The translations under genes and the position numbers were made by a program. Shown here piece by piece: positions 1 to 11,630 of a stretch of 64,000 nucleotides of DNA (its first letter is position 1; every line of letters starts with the position of its first letter). The notes under the pieces were generated by a model. That model did not search any database and was not told where the DNA came from. It was given only the letters and a program-made list of their open reading frames with translations. This DNA is from Aspidapion aeneum (lineage: Eukaryota; Arthropoda; Insecta; Coleoptera; Brentidae), in the NCBI GenBank assembly GCA_963576565.1, contig OY755044.1, positions 39,639,235 to 39,703,234 on the forward strand, in the 5' to 3' direction.

Positions 1-971
1 TGTTGGCATAATAAATTTTAATCTACGTTTTTAATTTGCTTTCTATAATTTTTTGTAAAATTGTTTAAGTTAAGCCTCCACCCTGTATTTTAGTTAAGGG
101 CCCAAATGCTCCCTTTATAGCCGTTTATTTCAATCAACTAAATTCAAATTCATTTTTCCAAGCCATAAACAATAACTCTATTTGAGGGTTAAACGAGCGG
201 GGATGAAGCCGATGTTTTGAGGTGAGAATACTCTAAAGCTGATTCTAACTAGATCGCAATTATCCCGCCATTTTGAGGTTGTTATGCGCGCTATAGAAAT
301 GGGATTGTAACATACCAAAAACTTTGGCCTGCCATCACGATAAATAGTCACACGCTCAAGCGATAAATTATAATATAGGTTATAAGCCACGGCACTGCGT
401 AGACGTAACGTTCATTACGCAGTTAAGATACGTTGCATAGGAACAAGGAGGTAAAAACAGGTTTAAAGCAAATGCGTAAAGTAACCTTTGGTTGTCATTC
501 TGAATTTAAATGTTACCAAGATAAGATAAAAACCATTAAAGAGAAATTCTATGGCCTATAACACAGAGTATATAGTTTTGGCTGTAAGGCTTGGTTTAAA
601 ATAAAATAAAATAAAATGTATTAGTATTCGCAAGTGGAGGTAGTCACTTTGTGCACAGTGGATTTGCTTTGTCTTTACCTTTATTCCAGCTTAGACTTTC
701 ATAATTCTAAAAACGAAAAAAAAAACGAAAAATTAAAATGTACAATGTCAATAAGACAAACAGTTGATCAAAACACCGGAAACTACCGAAATTGGTCCGA
801 CCCGCCTGTATATTTTTCTTATCTTTTGTTACGTACGTATGCATGTTAAGCGGGGCAACTTTACGTCGCGCGTAATGCGTAACGTACGTCTGTCAAATGC
901 TATGCATGCGCACAACGCAATAACGTCCGTTACGTTGAGATACGTATCGTGGCCGGCCTTTAACCCCTATT
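1..971. other. AT-rich intergenic stretch, no gene recognised
   Basis: I see no credible coding frame here; open frames are short and low in complexity. Two CpG- and ACGT-rich patches (about 391-440 and 825-950) share short words in inverted orientation and could be the ends of an old inverted-repeat element, but the similarity is too weak to assign. Confidence 0.4.
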
Positions 972-1211
972 CAGTGTTGCCAGGTCAAATTTTGAACTTT
1001 CCCCAAATTATATTTCAAAAATCTCTATACCTACGTTAATTCGTATATCGCAACAGGTGATCCGTGTTAAAGTAATATAAAATATATTTGGTATTTATCC
1101 AATTAAATCGTTTTTTTTTAAATTTTCCCTTTTTTACAACAAAATCCCTTTATCCCTACCATACATCAAACATCCCTAGAGTCGGGTTAATCCCTAGACC
1201 TGGCAACACTG
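972..1211. mobile_element. hAT-type MITE with perfect 8-bp target duplication
   Basis: The element begins CAGTGTTGCCAGGTC (972-986) and ends with its exact reverse complement (1197-1211), a 15-bp perfect terminal inverted repeat. It is flanked on both sides by the identical octamer CCCCTATT (964-971 and 1212-1219). An 8-bp duplication and a CAG-type terminus are hallmarks of the hAT superfamily. At 240 bp it carries no transposase and must depend on one in trans. The perfect ends and duplication suggest a fairly recent insertion. Confidence 0.88.
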
Positions 1212-1536
1212 CCCCTATTGGCAATAAAGGTCCACACGCATTGGCATTGGTTGCGTTCGGTGTCGGATTCGACGCGTTACGAGCACAGTGAATTGAGTAT
1301 AATATAGGAAAGGACAAAAATCGTATCTCCAGAACCGCTAAACCAATAAAACATCGTTCCCACATAGTTTCAATTAACACTTGTTTCTTATTTCAATTTT
1401 AGAGGAAACTTATCCTAAATAACCCTGAACTTGAAATAAGAAATATATCAAATAATAGCAGCTTGTTAGAAAGAGATTTTTAAAACTTTTAATAATTTTT
1501 ATTTTCTAAAAGTTTTTTCGCTTCACGCTTTTAAGG

Positions 1537-1676
1537 CAGTGGCGCAACCAGAAATAAGCCTATGGGGGGGGGGGATGCGAGACCTCAGGTTGTCGTATTT
1601 TATCTTTTTATTCATGAAATATGTGGAAAATATCCACACAAATCTTGAGCTTGGGTTTGGATGCGCCCTCGTTTAA
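1537..1676 (+). repeat. Dispersed repeat with G-run, copy 1
   Basis: This copy opens with CAGTGGCGCAACCAG, runs into a poly-G tract and then a body containing GTCGTATTTTAT and CATGAAATATGTGGAAAATAT. The same order recurs at about 4765, 10012, 29179, 29579 and, inverted, 30131. Copies 2 and 3 end in CGCCACTG or CCGCTGTG, so the family looks like a terminal-inverted-repeat MITE. The right end here is approximate. Confidence 0.6.
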
Positions 1677-1679
1677 ATA

Positions 1680-3451
1680 GGGTATTTGACAAATTTTAGA
1701 AAAGAGTTTAGAATGATACATAGATCCCTAATTTGCGAAGCAAAATTGTTAAAATAGTATATTTTATCATGGAACACATTTAAAATCAAGTTTTCTAATT
1801 TCCGATTTGAATTTGCCGCTAAAACGCTCATTTCTAGCATGGCGTTGCAATAACGTCACAGTGCAGTAAACTCACGGGCAGATACACAGCACTTAAGTAT
1901 TTATTTGTTTTTGGTCTGTGTTTTTACAACTTTTTATGTAAAAAAAATTTCCTGTAAGTGGTGTGTAGTGCCTAAGTCGAATACTAGCATAAAAACACCT
2001 AAAAACTATTCATGTGTCTACAGTAGTAAAATAACGGAAAAAGTGGCTAGAACATGTTCGAAGAGACCCAAGGGCCTTATCTAATACATCTTCACTTTAC
2101 ATTTGTGAAGATCACTTACGTTGTCTATAATATATATAACTATTTCGTAAAAGACCATGAAATTTTTGAGGTTATGTTTATTACAAGGGCTGAACAACTA
2201 CAATAAGCAGAAAGGTGTACAAATTTTTAGGCGGTGCTAGGCAGGACTAGGGGTACCTCTAAATGCAGGATTAGGCAGTGCACAATGCAGGCTAAATGTT
2301 GGACTGAGCAGTGCATATGCAAGACTATGCAGTGTAATCTATGCAGTACTTCAAGTATTGCTGGTCGTTGTGATTTTTATTTTTGTTTTTTTCAGATAAT
2401 AAATCTATTGTAAGTGACTTATTAAACAAAAAAGCAAAACATATAACTTAACCTCAAAATCTAAATGAGTAAAAGTAGGCGAAGAATATCGCAAAAAAAC
2501 TTTCAGTTATATACAAAACAACTCATCGAATATTTAAATCAACATTTTATCGTTTCTAAATTCCGCAGAACAAAAATCACTGTTGTTGGCAAAGAAGCAA
2601 GCCATCATAAAGAAGTTCAGCATTGGCAAGTTGGAGCTATCGGCTTTGGAGAATCCGTTTTCCATTGAAAATGTTTTTTATAAGCAAAACACAAAATTAA
2701 ATCTAATTTAGGACGATAATTCGCACTTTAAACCAAAACAAACATTACCATCCATCAGGAAATATCACAGAAAAAAGGTTCGTTTGAGGCGATTACTGTT
2801 TTGTGACGTCACTCGCAGCTGATTGGTAGACCGCCTGTTTTGAATCACGTGGCTAATTGTTTTAATTCAATGAATTTATTGAATTAAAAGCACTATGAAT
2901 TTGAGAAAAAATTAAACAAAAAAGTTTATTTTTAGCATTCCCAAGACCTAAAGAGATATCTAAAAATAAATATATATTTATTTGTTACTACTGTCAAACA
3001 TCCTATTGTAACCATATTTATATATTCTTACTTACTACGTACATATGCGCCTATAACCGGATTAAAATTTTTGAATCAAAACTATGATTGTAATCTTAAG
3101 AAAAGTGTGAAGGATTCAGGGTTTGTTTTTTTTCGTAGGCTGCTTACAGCCTACAGAAGTGGAATGCAAATTCGAGAGTGCCTCTCTTCCCGAGTAATGA
3201 ATTCAGAAACAAAGCAAATTTAATCGTTGTAATCCTGGAATCGCCGTTTAACTCAAAAACCAAATTTGCTCTTTTCATTTTACACTATTTGTTCAGTATA
3301 AATTCTAAGTGAAGTTTTGATGGGTTTATAATGCAGATCACTTGCTAAATAAATAGTCCATTTATTTTTAGATTCCATTTATCGATGTAAGAAAAAAAAA
3401 TGGCGAAATAAATGTTTTGATGCAGTTAAGTTAAGTTCAGTATCCGCGGAG
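1680..3451. other. Intergenic DNA with THAP relic and small degenerate repeat
   Basis: Apart from the THAP-like relic listed separately, no gene is recognised. At 2222-2345 a short motif around GCAGGACTAGGCAGTGCA recurs three to four times with drift. The 67-codon plus-strand frame starting at 2465 is lysine-rich and matches no family I know. Confidence 0.4.
1956..2117 (+). pseudogene. THAP zinc-finger domain relic
   Basis: Read on the plus strand, about 1956-2030 gives a start resembling the N-terminus of a THAP (C2CH) zinc finger (CVVPKSNTSIKTP). After a frame change near 2036 it continues as KKWLEHVRRDPRALS and then LYICEDHL, the usual W-x-R-R-D-P and C-E-D-H core. The first finger should have a second cysteine where serine or lysine stands, and the frames do not join. 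THAP domains are DNA-binding and common in insect transposon-derived genes. I infer a decayed exon or transposase fragment. The rest of the parent gene is not visible. Confidence 0.5.
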
Positions 3452-4718
3452 CAGAGTTGTCAGGCACTTCAAACACAATACTTGAAATTGTACTTCAAGT
3501 ACTTACAAGTGCTTCAAGTACTGTACTTGAAGTACATTTGCAATTCAGTAATTGTACTTGTTCATTGAAGTACTTTTTAACAATATACTTGGAAATTTAC
3601 TTCATTTTGTCAAGTAAAGTACTTCAAGTACACTAAACTATACTTCAAGCATATTGGTAATACTTCAAGTACATTATAAGTACTTCATGTACAGCTAATT
3701 TAAAAAAAATCTGATACGGTATTGACATGACTGATAGAATAACATTGAAATGCAATCAAATTTTGGCAACTTCTTGACAACTCGTATCAGTTTTTTTTGA
3801 GAGTAGGTGTACATTCGAAGTACTTCAAGTACAGTCAAAGTACTTCAAGTACATTAAAAGTACTTCAAGTACAATAAAATGTTCCTACTGAAAACACAAT
3901 GTAGATAGGTGGCATATAACTTTAATGCGCCGAAGACAAGTGGTAACGTCAGGGTTACCACCTGTTCGTTTTTTTATCAACTTGGTAGGGAAGTCCGGTA
4001 TTCTAGCAACCTTGATAGGTACGTCTTAATAAATCGACCAAAAAATTGTAATTATTGGTATACACTAATCCAAAGAATAATGCCTATGGGCTTTATTATT
4101 TGCATGCACCTTTATTATTTCGTTTAACATGATATTTAAGTGTGAGAAACCACTATACAGTATATCTATTGAGGGGTGTCGGTAGTTCGGTAGTGCAGGT
4201 ATTGCACTTGAGGTTTGATTGTTGGGGATCTACCTACTAATTGAGCAGCAGACGTTTTTCCACAGAAGAATAAGTGGGTTAGTTTAGTTTAGGTTTTTTC
4301 TATACGATGTAAATATTCGTTGCTAATTTTAATAATATGAAAATACAAAGCTTTTATTGTCCCGTGTGCTGTATGTGAAACCCATGTCTATATGTTTAGA
4401 TTGCTTACTCTTTAAGGTTTCTTTACTATTTTATAGTACTTTAAGTTTTAAATGCATTTGAAGTACAAACAGTTCAGATACAAGTATTTGAAGTACTTAA
4501 ATACTTGATGTACTTAAGTACTTGAGGTACATCTATTGTACTTCAAGTATTTCTATTGTAGTTCAAGTAAAAGACTTCGGAAAAATCATGTACTTTTATA
4601 ATTGAAGTACAATTGAAAAGAAAATATACTTAGAAATTCAAGTACTTTTACAATTCTTAATTGATTCTACTTGGTACTTATACTCCATGTACTTCATAAT
4701 ATACTTGTGACAGCTCTG
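3452..4718. mobile_element. hAT-like non-autonomous element packed with CAAGTACTT motifs
   Basis: The ends CAGAGTTGTCA (from 3452) and TGACAGCTCTG (to 4718) form an 11-bp inverted repeat with one mismatch. Both subterminal regions (about 3465-3700, 3810-3880 and 4440-4705) consist of dozens of variants of the near-palindrome TACTTGAAGTAC. The middle (3890-4430) lacks the motif and has no gene. Flanking octamers are similar but not identical, so the target duplication is decayed or the ends are slightly misplaced. Dense subterminal palindromes are known as transposase-binding sites in hAT elements; that role is inferred here. Confidence 0.65.
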
Positions 4719-4764
4719 ACCCGGAACGTAGAATGCGAAATCACTTTTTACCCAACTGTTTCAG

Positions 4765-4918
4765 GGGGGCCCAAGACAGTTTCGGAGGGGGGCGAGACCT
4801 CATAAGGCCGTATTTTATGCTATTTTATGTTTGTATTCATGAAATATGTGGAAAATATCCCAAAAAATCTTAGCTTCGGGGGGGGGGGGGGGCAGGCCCC
4901 CCTTTATATACGCCACTG
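4765..4918 (+). repeat. Dispersed repeat with G-run, copy 2
   Basis: It has the same body as the copy near 1537, a G13-14 tract, and the clear terminus CGCCACTG at 4911-4918. The left terminus is eroded. Confidence 0.6.
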
Positions 4919-5100
4919 GCTTGGGATATGTAAGTATGTATGTAAATATGTATGTTTGTGTCGCGCTAGAGGCTTAACGGCTGAACCGATTTTGACAAAA
5001 AAGGTGGCGTTGGATTACTACTGATCCCGAAGGTGCTATAGGCTAAATTTCTTTAAACAACATGGCGGTCGCCAGGCCTATCAATTTTGTAACCAACTGT
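4919..5100 (+). repeat. Dispersed repeat containing GGCTGAACCGATTTTGAC
   Basis: The stretch from about 4960 to 5070 matches 27520-27670 almost word for word (GCTAGAGGC, AACCGATTTTGACA, AAGGTGCTA). It is non-coding and of unknown class. The following 5085-5160 resembles one arm of the inverted repeat at 27960-28205. Confidence 0.5.
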
Positions 5101-5726
5101 GACTAGTAGGTACAAGTAGATTTAGCAGTTGGGTGTTTTATGTAAAATCTTTAAATAGTTAAAAACGAATTTGTAGAGAACTTAGTTCACAATACAAAGG
5201 CGATTCCAGAGCGATTAAACTATATGGTAATATTTGACCTTCATCATCTACTCATTATTTTTGAGCAATATAAGCGTGACTTTTAAAAATTTTATGCAGG
5301 GGCGTGCGGCAAAATTTGAGACAATTAAAGCAATTTTTTTTTTAAACCTGCTCTTTTGTTTTTTTCTATCTTTTTTAGTTTTCGGTAAACTTTAATCACA
5401 GGTAACCCATTGGGTGATCCGTGCTTTAATTTCTTGCTTTAGCCCACCGTTATTTATGATACCTATTTAGATTTTCATTAATACCTTGGGAAGAAAACTT
5501 TTTGTTTACTAAAAAACACACATCACACATTTGTATAGTTTTAACGGCCGTTGTAATATCCTTTACCGAAACCGAAGCTTCTTGCTGACACGTCATTGTG
5601 AAACGCGTATATACATAATCGAATGGACTGCTTATTTCAAGGCCAAATGGCGCGCACGAAATTTCTCGCCTTGGGCTTATATGCATTAACCCCTCACTAT
5701 GTTTTGCCTAACGAGAGAAGCAACTG

Positions 5727-5728
<2 letters not shown>

Positions 5729-5759
<31 letters not shown>
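5729..5759. repeat. (TC)n microsatellite
   Basis: About fifteen uninterrupted TC dinucleotides. Confidence 0.95.
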
Positions 5760-5761
<2 letters not shown>

Positions 5762-5831
5762 ATGTTCATTTCCTACGCGTACGACAAAGACATCTGCTTA
5801 CAAGGTTACCCCTTCTTATACGCCCTTCTAT

Positions 5832-7132
5832 TATACAGGGTGTCCCAACTATAAGGTAACGGAGGTCTTTTTGGGTATTTTTCGTGCGAATTTGAAGAAA
5901 CGCTCGGACACGTCGATTTTGTTTGCAAGGGGGACACTTTTTGGCTATCTTAAAATTTTGGTAGATTGCTCCGTCTTTAAGGGGTATACTTTACCCCTAT
6001 ACCGTGTAAAAATTTCGAAAATCTATCGCTTAGTTTTTGAAATATTTGCTTTGAAATGTTCAAATTTACCATGGAATAATAAAATAAAAATTATATCCGA
6101 AAAATATAAAATTCGGATTAAATTTTTATTTTATTAGTCCATGTTAAATTTGAAAGTTTAAAAGCAATTATCTCAAAAAGTAACAGATAGATTTTTGAAA
6201 TTTTTACACAGTTGTAAAGACATTTGAAAGGTCTTCAAAACGAGGTATCACTAGATCCACTATTCAAAATATAGGGCTAAAGTATACCCCTCGAACGGGG
6301 TGCGTGCTACAAAAATTTCAAGATAGCAAAAAGTGAACGTTTCTGCAAATTCGCACGAAAAATACCCACAAATACCCCTGCTTAGTTTTGTAAAATTTCC
6401 AGAAATATATTTTCGGAAATATTTCCGGAAATATTTCCTGAAACATTGGAAATATATCGAAATATAGGAAATATTAAAAAAAATAAGAAAAAAGGGAATA
6501 TTTATTTATAAAATCATAACAAAACACCGGAAAACGCAGAAGGCCTATACATGAACACAAATCAGGAATTATTCTTTAAACAAATATACAGAAATAAGGT
6601 CAAATTTGCACAAGAAATATCTCATTCTTGACACACTACACTATTCACTAGTCGAGCAAGAGGCATATCTTTATCGCTGTCATCAGCATCACACTCAATA
6701 ACATCGTCTTGCCAGTCTACTTCCTCAAAATCTTTAATAGTATCGGAAATAAAAATTGTTCTATAGTAAGTTTAATTCTTATAAGGGCCTATCCTTAAAT
6801 ACGCAACGCTCAAGAGGGAGGGGTGTTTTGGCCTTGCGTTACACTCAATGTTATTTTAATGTATTTTTTCTTGAAAATGCGTTACGAGGGGGGGGGGTGA
6901 GGGATCAAAAAGTCTGAATTTTTGCGTTGCGTAATTTAAGAATGCTCCCTAAGGTTACAAAATATAAAAGATAATATTTTTTTAAATATTTCCAATATTC
7001 CAAATATTTCCAATATTTCCGAGACACCTTCGAAAATTTCCAATATTTCCATTTCCAGGGAAATATTTCCAACGGAAATATTTCCATTTACATCACTACC
7101 CCTGCTACATTTTAGTTGGGACACCCTGTATA
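5832..7132. mobile_element. TA-flanked inverted-repeat element (middle of the nest)
   Basis: The ends TACAGGGTGTCCCAACTA and TAGTTGGGACACCCTGTA are inverted and sit between TA dinucleotides, as in Tc1/mariner-like MITEs. The interior is also self-complementary: the segment near 5873-5950 reappears inverted near 6300-6365 (GTATTTTTCGTGCGAATTTG). It therefore looks like a foldback-type MITE interrupted by the hAT at 6383-7098. Confidence 0.72.
6383..7098. mobile_element. hAT element with perfect 8-bp target duplication (core of the nest)
   Basis: It begins TAGTTTTGTAAA and ends with the inverse of TAGTGATGTAAAT. The octamer CCCCTGCT flanks it at 6375-6382 and 7099-7106. Both subterminal regions are filled with GGAAATATTTCC palindromes. 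A minus-strand stretch around 6645-6745 is acidic (rich in D and E) and resembles transposase-adjacent coding sequence, but no full transposase is present in its 716 bp. Confidence 0.82.
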
Positions 7133-7309
7133 CAAATAGGTATATAAAATATATTGCTTCTAATAAAGTCTTACCACTCATACAGGACTGGCGCTAATTA
7201 CGTCAAGTTTTAATAGTGAACTGTTAACAATTTATTTTTATCATGTCTGTTTTCTTAAGGGAAGCAATGCTTCCCTTGCTTATATGGACCGCACGCCCCT
7301 GATTTTATG

Positions 7310-7803
7310 CTTGGTTCAAGTAAAGCAAAAGTTTTCTATATTTACATATAGGAATTCATACCCTTGTCACTTTTACTTCAGAAAATGATAAATCTCCGGA
7401 CATGCACGACGGAACATGCTTTTTGATCTTAGGTAATTTAACATTCTTTTTCTCTCGCTCAATTTCCATAACCTCGATCAGAAGTGGAGAAAAACTGACC
7501 TTTAGACACAGTATACTAATTATATTTTTTAGTCACATACATCTATAATGTATATACTTAAATTGTTTTGCAAGTTATTTATCCGTTGCAAAAACTTAAT
7601 TTGAAACATAAAACTAATGACGTCAAACCAAAAGAAAGCGAACCAATAAACGTCACTGCCTGTCGAAAAGAGTGATGAAGTGGTATATGCGCAGTTAAAA
7701 ATTTGGGTTACTTCCCATTAAAAATAAAAAATTGTATAAAGATAAAAAAAAGGTAATTTTACCGTATTTAAATTATTTCTTTTTTGAAAAGAAACCTCAA
7801 TAA
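7310..7803. other. Intergenic, nothing recognised
   Basis: AT-rich sequence without a usable frame or repeat match within the window. Confidence 0.4.
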
Positions 7804-8585
7804 TACACAGAAAAAATTATATCAATCAAATCAAGGCAAATGGCATCAATAGCATTATCCGCGTCAAAAGAAGGGATTTTTTTTTTCTCGGAATAGTGCA
7901 TTCGCTTAATGCAAACCATCTCTTATTATAAAATACATTTGTTGTTACATGTTCTCTCTTATCACTGCAAAAAACATTCTTGCAGAGAGAACATATTATG
8001 ATGCTCTTTTTAAGATAATGAATGTTTTGCTTCTTGCAAAAAAATTCGGATATCATTTGAATCAGAAAAAATTATTGTGTGTGTTTAAGACCACACGGCA
8101 GAAGTGTAAACATCAACAAGGCAAAATTAATATTGGCCCATAACATATTCTGCAAAGCGGACCGAACCGAACTCTTCTGTATACTGGCCTTCATCTGCAT
8201 CATCATATCGCTCGCTGAATGTTTCTCACAGTTAGTCGATTCGAGCCGATTTCACATAAATGAGCGTTACATAGCCGAGCCTGACGGCTCAGTTCAATTC
8301 ACTACCCACAAAAACTGCTAAACGCGCCTAAAGAAGTTTACACTTCAAATATTAGATTTCTCAATTTTAGACCAATTAATATATGTAGTTCTCTAAAATA
8401 ATTTATTATTTTTTTTTACTTTGTGAAATTTTTTGTTAAATTTTAAAAATTGTTTTTGGTTTTGAAATACTGATTCCCTTTTTAAAACTAGATGTTGCGA
8501 AAAATACAATATTATTGTTAAGCAGAGGTCGCCGTTAAGTAAAGTCAACTTGCTTTGAATTGATGTAAATTTTTTTTTCTGTGTA
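7804..8585. mobile_element. Inverted-repeat transposon carrying a small ORF
   Basis: The left end TACACAGAAAAAA and the right end TTTTTTCTGTGTA are inverted, with similarity continuing for about 30 bp (ATCAAT, CAAG) and TA at both outer edges. A second, partial right half lies at about 26480-26700. Inside, a plus-strand frame (8079-8321, 80 codons) has a strongly hydrophobic stretch at about residues 33-46 (CILAFICIIISLAE). I do not recognise it and cannot tell a captured gene fragment from chance. Confidence 0.6.
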
Positions 8586-8939
8586 TACCCTGTTCAGACT
8601 GTAGACTCGCTTAGAGGCCTTCATGTACTTTTCGTGTTAATGCAGAGCGGACTCCAGGGTTTGAAAGTAAGGACACTCATCGTGTAAAGCTTGCTTGACG
8701 ATGAGTGACCTTATTTGAAAGCCCTTTTGGTTACACAATTTTACACACTGGACATCTGTCAAACTCATGCCAAACACATTATGGCGGCTCAAAAATGAAA
8801 AACAGGAGAATTTTTTGAACTTTTTATGTCTTAACCGATTTTTTTAAAACTAATTTGGTTTTATTTGGTTTATAGTGCCCTTTTATAAAAATTATTAATC
8901 ACTTGTATTTTTAATGTTTTTAAAAATATTTTCCTTAAC
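8586..8939. other. Intergenic with a short stem-loop
   Basis: No gene is seen. Around 8667-8714 a 14-bp imperfect inverted repeat (GGACACTCATCG paired with CGATGAGTGACC) could form a hairpin. Confidence 0.35.
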
Positions 8940-9397
8940 ATCATGTTTTTTTTCGAGTTTTTGCGCTTTATATAGAAACTGCTGATTTTACAAAAATATC
9001 AAAAAATACAAAAAGATACAAAAACTCGTGTATTGACAAGTTGTATCCATAGCGGGGTTCATTATTACCATAAATTAAGAAATTTTCGAGTTATTCTCAA
9101 AAAACTAATTGTCATGAGCGTACCCCCAGGCACCAAAATGTTACTTTTTCATGAAAGTTTTAAAAGTAGAAAAAATTATATTCTAGATAACGTAAGCTAA
9201 TTTTTTGAGTTTTTATAGTCCCTTTTAATTTTTAAACCATTTTTTCCACTTTTAGAACTCGAAAACTTTTTAACATATGGTAAATTATCCTACTATGGAT
9301 ACAACTTGTCAATGCACATCATTTTGGTATCTTGTGATTTTTTTGTAAAATCAGCAGTTTCTCTATAAAACGCAAAAAACACGAAAAAGATATTAAT
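8940..9397. repeat. Long imperfect inverted repeat (foldback)
   Basis: The left arm (about 8945-9110) and right arm (about 9235-9395) are reverse complements with drift. Shared words include GAAACTGCTGATTTTAC and ATTGACAAGTTGTATCCATA. The spacer is about 125 bp. It probably is an old palindromic MITE; outer termini are not clear. Confidence 0.65.
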
Positions 9398-9399
9398 AG

Positions 9400-10011
9400 G
9401 TTAGTGCCATTATCACATTATCTCCTTGATACATTATACCTATTTTAATATAAAAGGAACTGTAACAATCAAACGAGTAACGTAGGCCTGCAGTTACTAC
9501 ATACAGCTTTTTTTAAATTTAAATGTTAGTGTTTTAATTAGTTCGTTTGTCAAATATACAAAAATAAATATTAATAACTTTGAATAGGTACATCGGGCCT
9601 GCGGCCTAACCGGCCCTAAATTGTACTGGCCCACCGGGCATTTGCGCAGTTGCCCGCCTGCCCCATCCAACCCTGTCCGCGATATTTGTCATAGTTCTTT
9701 TAAGCGTAATATTAAATGGACCAAGGCTACCCAAAACTTATGGCAAGCCAAAGTCCAAGAATATTTGGAGAAATTACTTAACTTGTTATACTGTTGCCGA
9801 CACCATCCGTATTTTCTCAACAAAATGTGCTTAAATCCTCTGAATTAATTACCTACAAACCTTGCAAAAAACATTTCATCCCAACCGTCCGTCCGTCCTG
9901 GCCAGTGTGTCGGCTAAATCTCTTATTATTAATCATTTTCTACAAATAATATTTTAACTCGCGGTTTAGCATCCCCAATGTCCGTAATTTTGCTTGAAAA
10001 ATTAATATTAG
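9400..10011. other. Intergenic with a GC-rich patch
   Basis: The patch at about 9593-9680 is rich in GGCCC and CCGGGC words and may be a MITE end. No partner end is visible, and the 75-codon frame there has no recognisable domain. Confidence 0.35.
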
Positions 10012-10161
10012 CAGTGGCACACTCAGGAATATATCATGGGCGGGGGCGAGACCCTATGATGTCGTATTTTACGTGATTTAATTTTTTTATTCATGAAAAG
10101 TTTGGAAAACATCTAAAAAATCTTAGACTTGGGGAGGCGCGCCCCGAAGACCCCCGCTGTG
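10012..10161 (+). repeat. Dispersed repeat with G-run, copy 3
   Basis: It starts CAGTGGCACACTCAG and ends near CCCGCTGTG, the clearest pair of inverted ends in this family, with the usual TCGTATTTTA and TTCATGAAAAGTTTGG words between. Confidence 0.62.
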
Positions 10162-10341
10162 CTAAATGTGGCCCCTACCTAAAAAATAAGGTGTATTACA
10201 ACAGGCTGAAAACTACTAGAAAAAATACAACAGACAATCGTCGATCTTAATGAAAATTCTGCTCACTCTATCTATTAAGCTATTCTTGCCAAAAATCAAG
10301 AAAAAAATGTGTCGGTCTGCGCTCAAGCCCCCCTCCCCCAG

Positions 10342-10724
10342 CAGGGCCGCCCTCAGTTTTGCCGCCCAGGGCAAAAAGGCAAAATGCGGCCCCTTCGTAA
10401 CAAAAATTTAAAGCGACATCGTAAACCATTTCCACAGCGCCGTAGCGTGACTTAAGGGGGGAGTCCAAGGCTGAAAATGGCGCCCTTACAAATTTTTGTG
10501 GCCAAAAAAAATGAAAGAAAAAAAAAGAAAAAAAAAGATCATCCATGGTGAGTGCTTAAGGTAGTTCTTTGTTTTACACATTACACATATGTGTAAATCA
10601 AAATTTTTTACGGTGTATAAAGGGGTTTAGTTTAAGTGATCTCTATATAGCAGATTTATATATTTATATTACTCTTTTTTTTTTCGCCGCCTCAATTTGC
10701 CGCCCAGGGCAGGGGACGGCCCTG
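10342..10724. mobile_element. MITE with CAGGGCCG termini
   Basis: The ends CAGGGCCGCCCTCAG and the inverse of CAGGGCCGTCCCCTG are complementary, and both are followed inward by GCCGCCCAGGGCA. Neighbouring sequence (TCCCCCAG on the left, TCCCCAG on the right) resembles a decayed hAT-type duplication. Any reading frame inside is incidental. Confidence 0.7.
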
Positions 10725-10729
10725 TCCCC

Positions 10730-11630
10730 AGGATCTCTCTCTCTGTGTATCGATCCGCGGTCAAGCACTCCCCAGGATTTATTTCTGCGTACGCGACTGT
10801 CTTATAATATAAAAACATTGCAATTTTTTGCGCAGACACAAACCTCTGAAAAAAATATAGAAAATTTTTTGAATAATGTACGGGCAAAACAAACCCCGTA
10901 GGTATTTGAATTCGGTGCATCGAGACGTAGAGACTTTTTTTGTTTTATTTGTCGGAGTTATTATTGTTTAAGTTATGTTTTTCATATGTGCGCTTTTTTC
11001 CATGTGCACTTTTTTTCCACAGGCGATTTCTTCCTTGAGTGCTTTTCTGACAGTTAGTCAACAAAAATATATTTTTTTAGACTTTAACTTACCTGTAGTA
11101 GCTAGCCGCTTTTATACTTTACATATTTTTCGTTATAACTGTCTCTGCGCCATGTCAACCCCACAGAGCTCTAAAAGTAGTTAAATTTTATTGTTTCAAC
11201 TTTTGTCTAAAACATTTTTTTTTAAATGTACAGGAAGCAAGTAATTTTAAATAAAAAGTTTTTTTTGAGTCGGCTCCCCCAAGGTCAATTTTTTTTAGAA
11301 CTTTAATGTGAACAACATGTCAAAATCGCGAGTACCGCCTTTTGCAAGCTGGGGGAGTTTTTTTCGCTTTAATAACTGGCCTAAAAGAACTGACTACAAG
11401 TGAAGTGAACTTAGCTATAATTTTATAGGCCACGTTCTCTTTCAACATTTTGACACGCTGGCATGTAAATTGTAATTTTATCAGGCTATTTAAATGCAAA
11501 TAAAGCAGCAATATGTCTTGAATTCGGATAGAAAACACCATCAACTCTGATGAGTTTGGGATTGGGCGTATAAAGGAATTTCAAGGTTAGGATACACTCG
11601 GGATATAAATAGCAAATTTACAGGGTGATA
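10730..11630. other. Intergenic; source of a local duplication
   Basis: The segment at about 10779-10862 (TTCTGCGTACGC, AAAACATTGCAATTTTTTGC) recurs at 12181-12262. Frames at 10569-11184 are low complexity and unrecognised. Confidence 0.4.

Larger units (their letters stand above)
5297..7301. mobile_element. hAT element with 8-bp target duplication (outer shell of a nest)
   Basis: The termini CAGGGGCGTGCGG (5297-5309) and its reverse complement (ending 7301) are flanked by the identical octamer ATTTTATG at 5289-5296 and 7302-7309, diagnostic of hAT. Its own sequence is split by a second element (5832-7132). The left part holds a minus-strand open stretch (about 5455-5600) with two nearby cysteines that could be transposase debris, but I cannot confirm that. 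Confidence 0.82.

Noticed and set aside
10280..10920. Frames of 83-110 codons around a MITE
   Set aside because: They span the MITE ends and low-complexity runs; incidental.
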